The translations under genes were made by a program, and so were the position numbers. A stretch of 64,000 nucleotides of DNA from JAEUSG01 sp964590225 (GTDB lineage Bacteria; Fibrobacterota; OXYB2-FULL-49-7; JAEUSG01), in NCBI GenBank assembly GCA_964590225.1, contig CAZPWS010000002.1, positions 1-64,000 on the forward strand, read 5' to 3'. This document shows positions 8,163-18,143 of this stretch, one piece after another. Every line of letters begins with the position of its first letter. Position 1 is the stretch's first letter. Under the pieces are notes generated by a model. The model was not told the DNA's origin. It was given only the letters and a program-made list of their open reading frames with translations, and made no database searches.

Positions 8163-9197
8163 TTAAACTGGCTCTATTTTTGCCGATTGTTCTGCTTTTG
8201 CCATAGCATTTAAAATTTTTATGCCGGCAGTAATTCTCTTTATATATTGCTCGTTTGCTGGTTTATTGTCAATGCAAGCAGTATAAAACGATTCCCAATC
8301 ATAATTATGCTGGTTCTTTATAATTGCCTTTTCCACCAGTGGTTTCCATCGTGCTCCTGAGTTCCTGACAAGCGTAAGCTCAACCTCTTTTTCTGTATTT
8401 TGAGATGAAGAGGGTCCTACATTCCAGTAAATAGTTCCCCTTTCGTAGTTTATTGTATGAGCATGGCGATGGTCAAGCCCGTCATCAATACAAAAAGAGA
8501 CAAAGACATTTCCAATTGCGCCGTTCTTGAATTTTATTGCAAGCTGCGCATTGTCTGGCGTAGGGCGTTCTGTAAGTAATCGGCTTGTAAGCACAGAAAC
8601 AGTATCTGCTTCGCCGAAAAGGTCTATTATTTCATTTATAGTATATATGCCTATTCTGTAAATAGGTGCTGCCGGACACTTGTTTGGATCGTCGTACCAT
8701 GTACCGTCTGCTTTGTGGGGCTTGTGCGCCCACAAATCGGAGCGGACGCCTATTGGCTGTCCAAGCTTATAACAGTCAATCCATTCCCGTATTTTCATTA
8801 TGGCAGCAGAAATATTATACGAAGGAGAATTAAGATGTATTGCTTTTTTGAGTTGTATTGATTCGCGTAAAACTTTTTCGGCGGCAACAGGATCAAGCTC
8901 AAATGGTTTTGTTGTCATGACGGAGCGGCCGCTTGAAATTATTTTACTTAAAAATCCAGCTCTTCCACAAGGCGGTGTCATTAGAGCGACAGCACCTATT
9001 GACTGATCGGCAAGAAGGTCGTCAAGGGAGTTTTTGGGCGAAAGAGAATGCATGGCAGCAACTTTTTTAAGCAACTCACTATTCAGATCGCATACGGCTG
9101 AAAGTTCGAAATAGTTATTGGCTTGCCCGTTAAGCAGCTCTTTAACTACGGAGTAACCGAAATTTAAACCAACAACACCAATCTTTATTTTTTCCAT
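8163..9197 (-). CDS. Gfo/Idh/MocA-family NAD(P)-dependent oxidoreductase
   Basis: A 344 aa protein with an N-terminal Rossmann domain (IGVVGLNFGYSV, 6-17) and the sugar-dehydrogenase EKP-like motif seen as TKPFEL (96-101; K97 is the likely catalytic lysine). The alpha/beta C-terminal domain includes IGIYTINEIIDLFGEADTVS. Members oxidise or reduce sugars, inositols and sugar acids, and the length is normal. It is transcribed away from the IclR-type regulator across a 91 bp region with two inverted repeats, and the regulator is followed by a pectin-type lyase locus. An intracellular role in breakdown of released sugars is therefore a reasonable inference. The substrate is not readable from sequence. 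Confidence 0.85.
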   Translation of the reverse strand: MEKIKIGVVGLNFGYSVVKELLNGQANNYFELSAVCDLNSELLKKVAAMHSLSPKNSLDDLLADQSIGAVALMTPPCGRAGFLSKIISSGRSVMTTKPFELDPVAAEKVLRESIQLKKAIHLNSPSYNISAAIMKIREWIDCYKLGQPIGVRSDLWAHKPHKADGTWYDDPNKCPAAPIYRIGIYTINEIIDLFGEADTVSVLTSRLLTERPTPDNAQLAIKFKNGAIGNVFVSFCIDDGLDHRHAHTINYERGTIYWNVGPSSSQNTEKEVELTLVRNSGARWKPLVEKAIIKNQHNYDWESFYTACIDNKPANEQYIKRITAGIKILNAMAKAEQSAKIEPV

Positions 9198-9209
9198 TGA
9201 TTCTGAAAT

Positions 9210-9281
9210 ATAGCCAATTAAAAAAGGCTATTGCTGAAGCTGGGCAGCATTACTGATATTTTATCCCATTGAAAAGGATAA
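9210..9281. promoter_or_regulatory. Two inverted repeats between the divergent oxidoreductase and IclR genes
   Basis: ATAGCC..GGCTAT occupies 9210-9231 with a 10 nt spacer. TTATCC..GGATAA occupies 9261-9281 and runs into the SD of the regulator gene. Either could be an operator for the IclR-type protein acting on both divergent transcripts; this is inferred from position only. Confidence 0.35.
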
Positions 9282-9288
9282 CGGTAAA

Positions 9289-9957
9289 ATGAAAAACCTT
9301 CCGGCTCAGCCTAACCGAAGCCTCATAAATGGCATAAAATGTTTACAGGTTGTTATTACCGCCGACCAACCAATAGGAAGCAGAGAGGTCGCAAGAAGAA
9401 CTGGATTTGAACATACAAAAGTTAACAGGCATTTGCGCACCTTTCTTTCGCTTGGTATGCTTGAACAGACCAAAAAGAGAACCTATTTTCCCGGGCCAGG
9501 CATTCATGTTCTTGCCGCACAGAGCTTAAGGGCTTCCGGACTCTTAAAAGCGGCTCTTCCCGAAATCAGGAGCATTGCGGTAGATGGCCTTACTGTGGCC
9601 CTTGGTGTATTGTGGGATAAAAATGTATGCTACCTTTATCATGGCCGACCGGAAATTGATTTTGAAGGGGGAATAAGTGGAGTGAATGTTTATCCCGCAA
9701 ATCATTCAAGCATAGGAGTACTTCTTACAGCAATTGGAAAGGGTGACCAAAAAATAATCAAACAGGGATATATGCTTCTTGAAGATGCTTTTCATGGATC
9801 TGGAAAGACACTCTCCGTACCTGTTGGGGAGCCTCCAATTGCCGCTCTTGCTTATGCAGGAGAGTTTGCAGGTGTATCACTTCCGAAGCTGGTTAGTAAG
9901 CTTAAGGAAGCTGCCAAGAAGATTCAAGATGGGATTAACAATGGATCAATTTCGTAG
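9289..9957 (+). CDS. IclR-type transcriptional regulator
   Basis: A 222 aa protein. Residues about 8-70 form an IclR winged helix (REVARRTGFEHTKVNRHLRT as recognition region, then LGMLEQTKKRTYFPGPG). Residues 75-220 resemble a shortened IclR effector domain (YPANHSSIGVLLTAIGKGDQ, then LAYAGEFAGVSLPKLVSKLK near the end). Typical members are about 250 aa, so the ligand domain is somewhat reduced. KdgR, the classical pectin-catabolism repressor, belongs to this family, which fits the lyase genes downstream, but that link is inference. The stop overlaps the start of the membrane AraC-type regulator by 17 bp, so the two are co-expressed. AAGGAT upstream is the SD. Confidence 0.8.
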   Translation: MKNLPAQPNRSLINGIKCLQVVITADQPIGSREVARRTGFEHTKVNRHLRTFLSLGMLEQTKKRTYFPGPGIHVLAAQSLRASGLLKAALPEIRSIAVDGLTVALGVLWDKNVCYLYHGRPEIDFEGGISGVNVYPANHSSIGVLLTAIGKGDQKIIKQGYMLLEDAFHGSGKTLSVPVGEPPIAALAYAGEFAGVSLPKLVSKLKEAAKKIQDGINNGSIS

Positions 9958-11920
9958 GAATTACTGCCTATTTATAGGTTTTTTTGTGCTGCTATTCTCC
10001 GCAGAAGTTTCCTCTGGTAATCTAACGGCATTAAAATTTCCACAATCGGTAATTGGAAGTTCAACGGAATATTTCTTCCGAACAGATTCTGCCGCGCTAT
10101 ATACAAAGCCATGCTTCCGTTTTAGATTGGATTCTGCCTCCAGCGGTTACTCTTTTTACGCAGAATCGGTGCCCATTACTGATTCACTTCTTTGGATCCG
10201 TTTTTATGTGAATGTTCGGAATATAAAGTTGGTTTCTGCGAAGGATACATTGCTACCCAATCTGGTAGGTATCTCTTTTTTCGAGAAGACCCAGCAGTTT
10301 GAGCCGCATTACATTATATCTATGCGTCTTCACCCTTGCACCAATAATGAATCGCGATTAGTGTTTAACTTCCGCCCTCGTGTAGATTCTTTTATAGTTA
10401 TACCGATTGAGGATGTACTCGCCAATAGTCAGTACCACTCCGTTGAGCTCCTGTGTTCGTTTTCGGCAAACCGGTTGTCTTGCACCTTTTACCTTGATGG
10501 AAAGCAAAAAGATTCCACCTCGTTTAAATATTTGTACAGTAGAAATAAGCTGACAATTTCGGTTGGGAAACTAAGTTTTTTCTCAGCTTGTCCCATAGAA
10601 TTAGATGCCATAATATCTGACTTTGCGGTTTCCAATGAGCGAATTCCCCCCATACCCAACGCGCCAACGGGCTGTTTTCATTTGGTAAATGGTTCAACTG
10701 TTGTTCTTAATTCCGCACCATATGTATCTATAAATCCAACTGATATTATCGCCGCCTCCCGCTATACTCTCTTTACGCCCCACTCATATGATAACCCAAT
10801 TTTTGACATCGTAACCGATAACGAAGCTTTCCTATACAAATGTGAGGTCCCATTTGGGCTGGACAGTGGACAATACCTATGGAGGTCAGCCTTTAAAAAC
10901 AGTGGAAATGTATGGAGTAAGTGGAGCGATATCGATACCATTAATGTGAATTCTGTACGCAACCATGCACTAAAGATAGAAAGCTGTTTTGTTGCAAAAC
11001 AGGGACGCTCTTCTCCTGTTGTTTCGTTAAAGAGTGGCGAGTGGTACGATTTGTATGCAAATTATAATGTGCTTTACGAATCGGATACAATGGCTTTTTA
11101 CTTCCTTGCTTGGCTAAGAAACGAAAAGGCTATGGGTGGTAATTTCTTTAATAAGGGTGGCTCTTTTGATCCCGAAAAAAACTTTATCTTAAATGTGAGT
11201 TTTGATCCCAAAAACCGGATTTACAGAATTTTTGAACGGTCAGATAGCGGCTCAATCAATTCCAAAATAATTGAGTATGGGGGAGAGGGAGTTTTGGTTA
11301 GTGGCCGAACTGATGAAACATATGTTGACTTTGACAGAAGAAAGATTCGTGTCCGATTCAAGGTTCCGGAAAAGGCGCTTGCAGGCAGATGGTTTGCCAA
11401 CCTTTATGCGGTTGATCAGTTAGATGAGCGATCAAATGTAGTTTCGATTAAAATGCAGGTGGTTCCGCCCGCTAAAATTTCAATGCGATTTATTGTTTTG
11501 GCGAATATTTGTGGCGTAGTACTAATTGCAATAATATTGTCTGTTTTTGTAATAAGAACAAGAGTCAAGAATTCTCGCCTGAAAGATGGTACTTACGAAA
11601 GCAATAAAGCCAGAGAAAAGCTTGTTGCTTATATTGCCCTGAATATCGAAAAGAAAATTACTGTTGAGCAGACAATGTTTGACCTTGGTTTGGGTAAGAG
11701 AGCCTTTTTACGACTTGTAAAAGAGGCAGAAATAGATACTTTTACTAAGTTGGTAAACAAAGTTAAAATAGATAAAGCCAAAGAATTGTTAAAAGAGGAT
11801 AAAAGTGTGCTTGAAGTTGGTATATCACTTGGTTTTGATAGTCCGAGTTACTTTGCCAAAGTATTTAAGGATACCGAAGGCGTCCCACCAAAAGAGTATC
11901 AGCAGACGAATTTGAAATAA
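9941..11920 (+). CDS. Membrane-anchored AraC-type regulator with periplasmic sensor (module 1)
   Basis: Starting at the ATG at 9941, inside the end of the IclR gene, gives 659 aa. The order is a signal peptide/anchor (residues 1-26, CLFIGFFVLLF core), a LamG-like beta-sandwich (about 35-225) and Ig/FN3-like modules (about 230-500; one has YLWRSAFKNSGN and WSKWSD). A single transmembrane helix follows (about 517-538, LANICGVVLIAIILSVFV), then a cytoplasmic AraC/XylS domain (about 556-659, ending GFDSPSYFAKVFKDTEGVPP). It should sense a ligand in the periplasm and act directly on DNA without a phosphorelay. It lies directly upstream of the PL26-like lyase gene, its probable target. A longer frame from 9779 exists but would read through the IclR gene and lacks a signal sequence at its start. 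A paralogue of almost identical length lies at 48291-50267. Confidence 0.85.
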   Translation: MDQFRRNYCLFIGFFVLLFSAEVSSGNLTALKFPQSVIGSSTEYFFRTDSAALYTKPCFRFRLDSASSGYSFYAESVPITDSLLWIRFYVNVRNIKLVSAKDTLLPNLVGISFFEKTQQFEPHYIISMRLHPCTNNESRLVFNFRPRVDSFIVIPIEDVLANSQYHSVELLCSFSANRLSCTFYLDGKQKDSTSFKYLYSRNKLTISVGKLSFFSACPIELDAIISDFAVSNERIPPIPNAPTGCFHLVNGSTVVLNSAPYVSINPTDIIAASRYTLFTPHSYDNPIFDIVTDNEAFLYKCEVPFGLDSGQYLWRSAFKNSGNVWSKWSDIDTINVNSVRNHALKIESCFVAKQGRSSPVVSLKSGEWYDLYANYNVLYESDTMAFYFLAWLRNEKAMGGNFFNKGGSFDPEKNFILNVSFDPKNRIYRIFERSDSGSINSKIIEYGGEGVLVSGRTDETYVDFDRRKIRVRFKVPEKALAGRWFANLYAVDQLDERSNVVSIKMQVVPPAKISMRFIVLANICGVVLIAIILSVFVIRTRVKNSRLKDGTYESNKAREKLVAYIALNIEKKITVEQTMFDLGLGKRAFLRLVKEAEIDTFTKLVNKVKIDKAKELLKEDKSVLEVGISLGFDSPSYFAKVFKDTEGVPPKEYQQTNLK

Positions 11921-12067
11921 TTGCTCTGAAATTTTTGGTTTTGCAACAAAATTTACACATCTTAATACTGATTTTTGCTGATTTAAGTGGTTTATTTATT
12001 AAAACCGGATTGGTTTTTTAGGATAATACATAGAAATATTTAAAACGATAAACAAAAAGAGGAAAAG
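11921..12067 (+). promoter_or_regulatory. Regulatory region upstream of the lyase operon
   Basis: An AT-rich 147 bp gap. It contains GGTTT (11989-11993), AAAACC (12001-12006) and GGTTTT (12012-12017). The middle element can pair with either flank, so two mutually exclusive hairpins are possible, and the second is followed by a T-run. A tandem CTGATTT repeat 10 bp apart sits at 11968-11984. The SD AGAGGAAAAG precedes the ATG at 12068. Which element the regulator uses cannot be told from sequence. Confidence 0.4.
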
Positions 12068-15000
12068 ATGATTTCCAAACTATTAGTCCTGATGTTTTTT
12101 GTCTCTTCAAGCCTGTTTTCATTGAATGTGGAAATACAGGTTAAGGAGTGTGCAGGGGTTGGCTCAGATGGCTTTCCTGTTACAGCTGTTGTCCCACTGC
12201 CTAAAGGTGCCTTTCAGAACACTAACACATTCAGAGTTGTAAACGAATCCAATGTTGCAGTTCCGGCTCAATTTACCGTAATGAACAGGAGGCTTGCCCA
12301 GGATCAGAGCATATCCAATGTGCTTGTCCGTTTTCAGCCCACTGTGGCCGCTTTTACAGGAGCGGGAACAGGTATTGGCCGCTACTTTCTTAAGGATGAT
12401 GGCAGTGGTAATGCCACTGGCACAGGACTTACCGTAACCGACGACGGTTCCCAGATAACAGTTAATAACGGAATTTTGCGTTTTACCGTAAAAAAGAGTG
12501 GTTTCAATATATTCGACAAAGTTTGGCTTAACGATCAACTGATTGTTGAAGCAGATGCCACAAGCGGCGGTGAACTAATAAATTGGAAAGATGAAGTTCA
12601 GCGCGATCTATCCCGTAACGATGTTTTAGTTGAGGTTGAAGAATCTGGTCCAATGGTTGCTATTATTCGACTCGAAGCTGTTACAAGGTATGTGGGACCA
12701 TCCAACCATACACATGGCTGGGCGGTAAGAATATATGCATATGCAGGGAAATCCTTTGTTAAGGTGGACTATCAGCTTCAGAATTCTTCCAAAGATAAGA
12801 TGGTCACATGGCCTCTCTATTTCCACGCCATGAATCTGAACTTTAACTTAAAGCTTGCTGCAGGTACTCCTACAGTAAAGGTAGGTCTTGGTGATGGAAC
12901 CATGTATTCTACAAGCCGTGGCAATGGTGTATTGCTTGCACAAAAAAAAGATAGCCTGTTTGGTATTTATGACGGCCTTGACACAAATGCTACGAGCTTA
13001 ATAGATGGGGGACGGCCGGATGGTGTAATGACAATAAGCGATGGCACTGTTGCTGTAAGTGCGGTTACCCGCTACTATTTTCAGACATGGCCAAACGGAA
13101 CACAGATTAACAGTAACAACAGGCTCCAGATTCAGCTATGGCCGGAATGGAGCTGTCAGGTAACTGCTGCTGCAAAAAAACCTGCCTTTACAAGCACAGA
13201 GCTGTATTGGTTGCAGGATATGCAGCACAGCTACAAGGAAGTTTATCTTGATTTCCATGCAGCAAGCAAGAGCGACGCCGATATTATCAAGTTTGCCAAA
13301 ACAGTAAACTATCATCCTGTGGCCGGCTGTAAAACCGAATGGTATGGTGAGGCGAAAGCGAGCCTCGACCTTGAAGGTGTAATTGGCACCAGTAGCAAAA
13401 TATCAACTACAGATATCCGTGTTCCTCCCGTTTTAAGTAGTGCGAACTTAGGATGGAACTGGTTTGCTGTAATTGACCGCCGCATTGCAACTGCAAATGT
13501 GGGTGGCGATCCGATGGGGCAAGGGCATTATTTCGTTACAGAAAATCCATCAGACTGGTTCAATGCTGAGTGTTATTCGTGGGGCGAAATAAACATTCGT
13601 CCTGTTTCTATGGCGCAGTATAATTTTGAAAGGGATTGGCCAACCTTAAAACTTGGAGTCAATATCTGCGGAACGGGAAATCCTATGGGGATGAACACTG
13701 AAGATTTTGGCTATCATGAAAACTGGAGACGGCAGGATTGTGGGAGTACTTATTATGATAGTGCCAGAATCAATGGAACTACAGCGGGAGCGGATGGGTC
13801 AGGGCTTCTACTTGGCCGCTGTGATGTAAGACAACCTCCGCATGGATGGTACTACCATGTTGCCGATCATTACTTTATGAGTGGCAACCTTTGGATCAAG
13901 GACTGGTATAAGTTTATTGCCGAATATCGCAAATGCTTTATTGGTCAAGACAGAGCATATACAAGTTCTTTAAGGGGGGATGGTCATTGGGCTGCTCAGG
14001 CATTGACCGCAGGCGATATTGTAGGGGATACTTCGCTCATTGGCATGGTTACAAGGGCGTGGATTAGGGACTTGAAACCAATGTATCGAATGAATACTGG
14101 TGACAGAAATCATATGTGCTGTGGTGCTGCACCTAAAAATCAAGTTTACGAAGAGGGGTATGAAAAACGACAGGTTGTCAATGCCATGTCAATAATAAAA
14201 GATTACGACCCACAAAGTTATGCGACCCTATTCAACTGGTTAGCGGGTACTGTTCATTTCAATATGCGTTATGGTACATGGTCGTCTTCCTGGGCACCGC
14301 AGGTAGCCGGCTTCTATTTGTCGGGCTATACCTTTGCAGATGCACAGGCATGGTTTTACCATAATTCTGGCCGAAAAGAAGTATTTGATTTTATAATGAA
14401 TCCTGCATGGGCAAGCACTGGATGGGGGCTCTTTTCTCTCAGCAGCTACGCTTCTGCCAAATGGTTTGGCTTGTGGGGTTTGCGATATGCGCAATATGTC
14501 AGGGATCTGCCACGGCCCGACACAACTCCACCGCAAAAAATAACAGACCTTGCAATGACACGGAACGGAACAACATGTCAACTTCAGTGGACAGCTCCGG
14601 CGGATGCCAAAAAATATCATGTTGTCTGGTTTAATAAGCCAATTGTTGATGAGTTTAATATGAATGACTTTGACTACCGCTATTGCCAATGGTATAGCGC
14701 AAACGCCTATGGAACTAATATGGTGGCGCGGCCGGGACAAAATGAACAGATTTCCTTTACTGTTCCAGATACAGGCATACTGTTTGCCGCCGTTTTCAGC
14801 TTTGATTCGGCAAATAATATGAGTCAGCTTTCCAACAATGCAAAGAGCGACAATACCCCTGCCTCAGCACCACCTAATTTGCAGGCGACAAACAGTGATG
14901 GTCATTCGGTACAGTTAAACTGGAATGTCTCAATAGATGCCGAAAGCGGTATATACTGGTACATTGTATATAGAGATGGTGTTGCGTTAACCACTGTAAC

Positions 15001-16705
15001 TAAGCCAACCTTCTCTGAAACCGACCTCTTGGAAAATACCCTTTACCGCTATGAAGTTTCCGCAGTTAATGGTTCGCTTGTTGAGGGTCCAAAAAGCTTA
15101 GTAGAGATTACTCTTCCAGTTGATAATGTTGCGCCGTTTGTTACATCTGCAAGGGCATATTCTACAACCAAGCCCTATCAGATAATTGTCAAATTTAATG
15201 AAAAGCTTGATAAAACAACTGCCGAAAGCGCGGCCAATTACTCCATTAGTAAGAGTGTTGCTATTCAGGGGGTAGAGCTCTTTTCAGATATGCGCTCCGT
15301 TTTAATTACTGTCGATAGCCTTGTAAAAGATTCTTCTTATCAATTAACTCTTAGTGGGATAAAGGATGCTTCTGTTGCCGGCAATACCATTGCAGCAAAT
15401 ACCGCCATTCCTTTTATATTTACAGAGCCGTATATTTTCAAGACAATAAAACCACTTGCAACAAGTATTACAACTACTTCTGTTTACTATAATTGGACAA
15501 TTATGACACCAGGCGTTTCCTGCTTTTCGGACGCAGTTGTAGCAATGGATGATATACCGGAAGAATTTCTGGGACTTCCGCTTATGCAAACCATGAACGC
15601 TAACGAGGCTTATTGCAGGCAGTCCGGTAACGATACAGCTTATGTGCTGTATTTTAACAAAGAGACAAAAGTTTATGTCTGCTACGACGATCTGCAACGG
15701 ACAGCTAACAGGTTACCAGCATGGCTGAAGGATGGTACATGGGTTGACACAGAGAAGGATTTAAATCACTGGAGTGTGTATGTCAAAACATTCCCTGCCG
15801 GTTATGTGTCACTGCTTGGCAATAATGGAATAGTTGCCCATTCAATGTATTTTGTCTTTGTTGAGCCTACGGACGGGTCTGACTTTGTATCGTCTCAAAA
15901 TATTGCGTTGTATAAAACAGTGAATGCTTCTAATTCTGTCGAATATAGAACGCAAGGCAAAAAATACCTTGTTGATGGCGAAAAGGGGAAAGGCAGCCCA
16001 ACTTATGGCTGGTCGTCTTCATATATTCCGCAAAATAGCACTCATTGGGTAGAAGTTGACCTCGGTAAAGATATGGCATTCACTCAAATAATTCTCTATC
16101 CGCCTGTTGATACAATGACTACTGACGGAAAATGTGTCAGATTTCCTATTGACTTCTTTATTAGCGTCAAAACCGATGCTGGGATTGATACAACCCTTTT
16201 CTCGTTTACTGACTACCCCGCGCCAGACTACAACACACCTGTTGTATTTAATTTTCCAGCAGTTATCGCGCGCTATGTTCGTGTAACGGGAACAAAACAC
16301 AGTCTCGGCTATAATCCACAGTTTCCCTATAACCGCTATTTCGACCTTCAGGAATTGGAAATTTACAACAAGAGTGGTCTCACTGCGCCTCCTGTTGTCA
16401 CAGAAGAAGGTGGGCAAGTGGCTGTTGCTGAGGGGTTAAGCGCCTATCCCAACCCATTTAATCCATCTGTTACTGTTGTGTTTAATTCACACAAAGAGCT
16501 TTCGGCTGCATCTGCTGTATTAAAGGTTTATAATGTCGCTGGCCGTGAGGTAGCACGGGTAAACCCAGTACATTCCTTTTCTAATGGAAGTGGTAAAACA
16601 TACCTGTATCACTGGAATGCAGGTAAAATGCCAAGCGGTATGTATCTCTTTAGTATGAAAGGTAACAGTAAAAGCTGGAAAAAGAAGGCTCTGTTGATGA
16701 AATAA
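12068..16705 (+). CDS. Secreted PL26-like exo-rhamnogalacturonan lyase with FN3, discoidin and sorting domains
   Basis: A 1545 aa exported enzyme. After a signal peptide (1-19), residues about 20-800 match the PcRGLX/YetA plan: an N-terminal RIFT-barrel-like region, a central beta-sandwich (GILRFTVKKSGFNIFDKVWL) and a helical toroid domain with many aromatics (HENWRRQDCGSTYY, RQPPHGWYYHVADHYFMSG). PcRGLX is an exo-acting unsaturated rhamnogalacturonan lyase of family PL26. Accessory modules follow: FN3-like (about 815-905 and 930-1015), a Big_5/SbsA-like Ig domain (about 1018-1120), an F5/8-type C discoidin domain (about 1275-1437) and a C-terminal sorting domain starting YPNPFNPS (about 1460-1545). 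It probably attacks rhamnogalacturonan at or outside the cell surface. It heads a three-gene operon. The lyase assignment is from fold-level recognition, so activity is likely but not certain. Confidence 0.78.
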   Translation: MISKLLVLMFFVSSSLFSLNVEIQVKECAGVGSDGFPVTAVVPLPKGAFQNTNTFRVVNESNVAVPAQFTVMNRRLAQDQSISNVLVRFQPTVAAFTGAGTGIGRYFLKDDGSGNATGTGLTVTDDGSQITVNNGILRFTVKKSGFNIFDKVWLNDQLIVEADATSGGELINWKDEVQRDLSRNDVLVEVEESGPMVAIIRLEAVTRYVGPSNHTHGWAVRIYAYAGKSFVKVDYQLQNSSKDKMVTWPLYFHAMNLNFNLKLAAGTPTVKVGLGDGTMYSTSRGNGVLLAQKKDSLFGIYDGLDTNATSLIDGGRPDGVMTISDGTVAVSAVTRYYFQTWPNGTQINSNNRLQIQLWPEWSCQVTAAAKKPAFTSTELYWLQDMQHSYKEVYLDFHAASKSDADIIKFAKTVNYHPVAGCKTEWYGEAKASLDLEGVIGTSSKISTTDIRVPPVLSSANLGWNWFAVIDRRIATANVGGDPMGQGHYFVTENPSDWFNAECYSWGEINIRPVSMAQYNFERDWPTLKLGVNICGTGNPMGMNTEDFGYHENWRRQDCGSTYYDSARINGTTAGADGSGLLLGRCDVRQPPHGWYYHVADHYFMSGNLWIKDWYKFIAEYRKCFIGQDRAYTSSLRGDGHWAAQALTAGDIVGDTSLIGMVTRAWIRDLKPMYRMNTGDRNHMCCGAAPKNQVYEEGYEKRQVVNAMSIIKDYDPQSYATLFNWLAGTVHFNMRYGTWSSSWAPQVAGFYLSGYTFADAQAWFYHNSGRKEVFDFIMNPAWASTGWGLFSLSSYASAKWFGLWGLRYAQYVRDLPRPDTTPPQKITDLAMTRNGTTCQLQWTAPADAKKYHVVWFNKPIVDEFNMNDFDYRYCQWYSANAYGTNMVARPGQNEQISFTVPDTGILFAAVFSFDSANNMSQLSNNAKSDNTPASAPPNLQATNSDGHSVQLNWNVSIDAESGIYWYIVYRDGVALTTVTKPTFSETDLLENTLYRYEVSAVNGSLVEGPKSLVEITLPVDNVAPFVTSARAYSTTKPYQIIVKFNEKLDKTTAESAANYSISKSVAIQGVELFSDMRSVLITVDSLVKDSSYQLTLSGIKDASVAGNTIAANTAIPFIFTEPYIFKTIKPLATSITTTSVYYNWTIMTPGVSCFSDAVVAMDDIPEEFLGLPLMQTMNANEAYCRQSGNDTAYVLYFNKETKVYVCYDDLQRTANRLPAWLKDGTWVDTEKDLNHWSVYVKTFPAGYVSLLGNNGIVAHSMYFVFVEPTDGSDFVSSQNIALYKTVNASNSVEYRTQGKKYLVDGEKGKGSPTYGWSSSYIPQNSTHWVEVDLGKDMAFTQIILYPPVDTMTTDGKCVRFPIDFFISVKTDAGIDTTLFSFTDYPAPDYNTPVVFNFPAVIARYVRVTGTKHSLGYNPQFPYNRYFDLQELEIYNKSGLTAPPVVTEEGGQVAVAEGLSAYPNPFNPSVTVVFNSHKELSAASAVLKVYNVAGREVARVNPVHSFSNGSGKTYLYHWNAGKMPSGMYLFSMKGNSKSWKKKALLMK

Positions 16706-16716
16706 AGGGAGGAAAA

Positions 16717-18141
16717 ATGAGATCAGTGATTAAACTGCTTTTTTTAGTTGCTTTTGTGCAATCGGTCTTTCCAGTTGATTATGGACTTATAACAGGCACT
16801 GATTTTACACCTGTAGCTCCGGATTGCAGTACGCCGAAACTTGTTCAACGAAACCCCCAGGTTGTCTTTGGTAATACGGTATATCTGGCTGTATGGATGA
16901 ATGGAACCGACCAACCAGGTAAAACGAGTTCCGATATCTATTGTGCGCGAATCAACCCCATAACTGGTCAAACTCTTGATCCTGCCGGAATACGAATATG
17001 TGGCGCTGATTATAAGCAGTGTTACCCGACAGTAGCATTTGACGGTACAAATTTCATGGTTGTATGGGAAGACTTCAGAAGTGATTACGATTATGATATT
17101 TATGGAGCAAGGGTTACCGAAGGGGGAGAAGTACTAGATCCGGACGGTTTTCCAATAAGTGCAAGAAGAGGAACAAATGAAGCACGGCCAGCAATCGCAT
17201 ATGGCAGCGGGAACTATATAGTTACCTGGATGGATGCCCGTCGCTATCCCGTTTACATAATTATGGGAGCGAGAGTCTCAGTAGCGGGAGAGCTTCTTGA
17301 TACAGCCGGTTTTGAAATTGATGGGGAATCTCAAACTCAAATTGAGTCATATTGGCCGTTCAAGGACGCACACGGTAAAGTAAGTCCCGATGGTACATGG
17401 GCTCCTCCGTGTGGCTCAGCCTGGTGGGGTGGTAATGTAATCTCCAACGCCATACCAGAAGTTGCCTGTAATGGAAATGAGTGCATAGTAGCTTATTCGA
17501 GTGTTGTAAGAAACAATTTGCAATATACGCCTGTTCCCCAACTAAAATATTGTACTATTAATTCGTCAACAGGGGCGATTCTCCGTGCGCCGCAAATGGT
17601 TCCGCCGCATACAAATTATCTTCAGACAGACTACCGTCTAATCGACATTTTTGTTATCCCCTCTCCTTCGGGCTGGTGTCTCAATTTTACCTCCAAAGGT
17701 GGGGGGCGATCAACGCCAAGGATGTTCAGCTACATTAAGCTTGATACCGCGCTTAATAGGGAACACTATGTTGTAAAGGATAAAAAATTTACTTCCGGAG
17801 CTGAACACAGGCGATCCGCTCTCGCCTACAATGGAAGCCATTTTCTTTTTGCCAATGACTTTAACGAAGTGGCTGGCGCAAGTATAAGAAATAATCGAAA
17901 CGGTATTGTGCTCTATATGGGAGATCTCACCGACACAACAATGATTTCGGGCGATACAGGCATCCTTATAGAGAACACAAACTATAATACAAACGATTGG
18001 CAAGCTGGAACATGGAGCGGCGATTTATACTATTGGCCGGCACTGGCTACTGGGCCGGATGGTGAATGCATTATCATCTATGAGAAAAATAGTGGTTTCA
18101 ACAACTGGAAAATTGGCAGCAGAATATTGAGGGAGAAGTAA
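16717..18141 (+). CDS. Secreted beta-propeller-like protein without sorting domain
   Basis: A 474 aa protein with a signal peptide (MRSVIKLLFLVAFVQSVFP). Residues about 45-200 contain repeated blade-like units of the form (P)xVAFDGTNFMVVWEDFRSDxD followed by DIYGARV..GEVLDPDGFPI, the pattern of a multi-bladed propeller. It starts 11 bp after the lyase stop with a strong SD (GGGAGG) and stops 2 bp before the next gene, so it belongs to the lyase operon. Unlike its neighbours it ends without the YPNPFNP-type tail, so it may stay in the periplasm or leave by another route. No catalytic motif was recognised; a glycan-binding or accessory role is only a guess. Confidence 0.75.
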   Translation: MRSVIKLLFLVAFVQSVFPVDYGLITGTDFTPVAPDCSTPKLVQRNPQVVFGNTVYLAVWMNGTDQPGKTSSDIYCARINPITGQTLDPAGIRICGADYKQCYPTVAFDGTNFMVVWEDFRSDYDYDIYGARVTEGGEVLDPDGFPISARRGTNEARPAIAYGSGNYIVTWMDARRYPVYIIMGARVSVAGELLDTAGFEIDGESQTQIESYWPFKDAHGKVSPDGTWAPPCGSAWWGGNVISNAIPEVACNGNECIVAYSSVVRNNLQYTPVPQLKYCTINSSTGAILRAPQMVPPHTNYLQTDYRLIDIFVIPSPSGWCLNFTSKGGGRSTPRMFSYIKLDTALNREHYVVKDKKFTSGAEHRRSALAYNGSHFLFANDFNEVAGASIRNNRNGIVLYMGDLTDTTMISGDTGILIENTNYNTNDWQAGTWSGDLYYWPALATGPDGECIIIYEKNSGFNNWKIGSRILREK

Positions 18142-18143
18142 TA

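Noticed and set aside
9779..9940. N-terminal extension of the membrane AraC regulator
   Set aside because: It lies wholly within the IclR gene in another frame and puts a hydrophilic stretch before the signal anchor. The ATG at 9941 gives a proper signal sequence.
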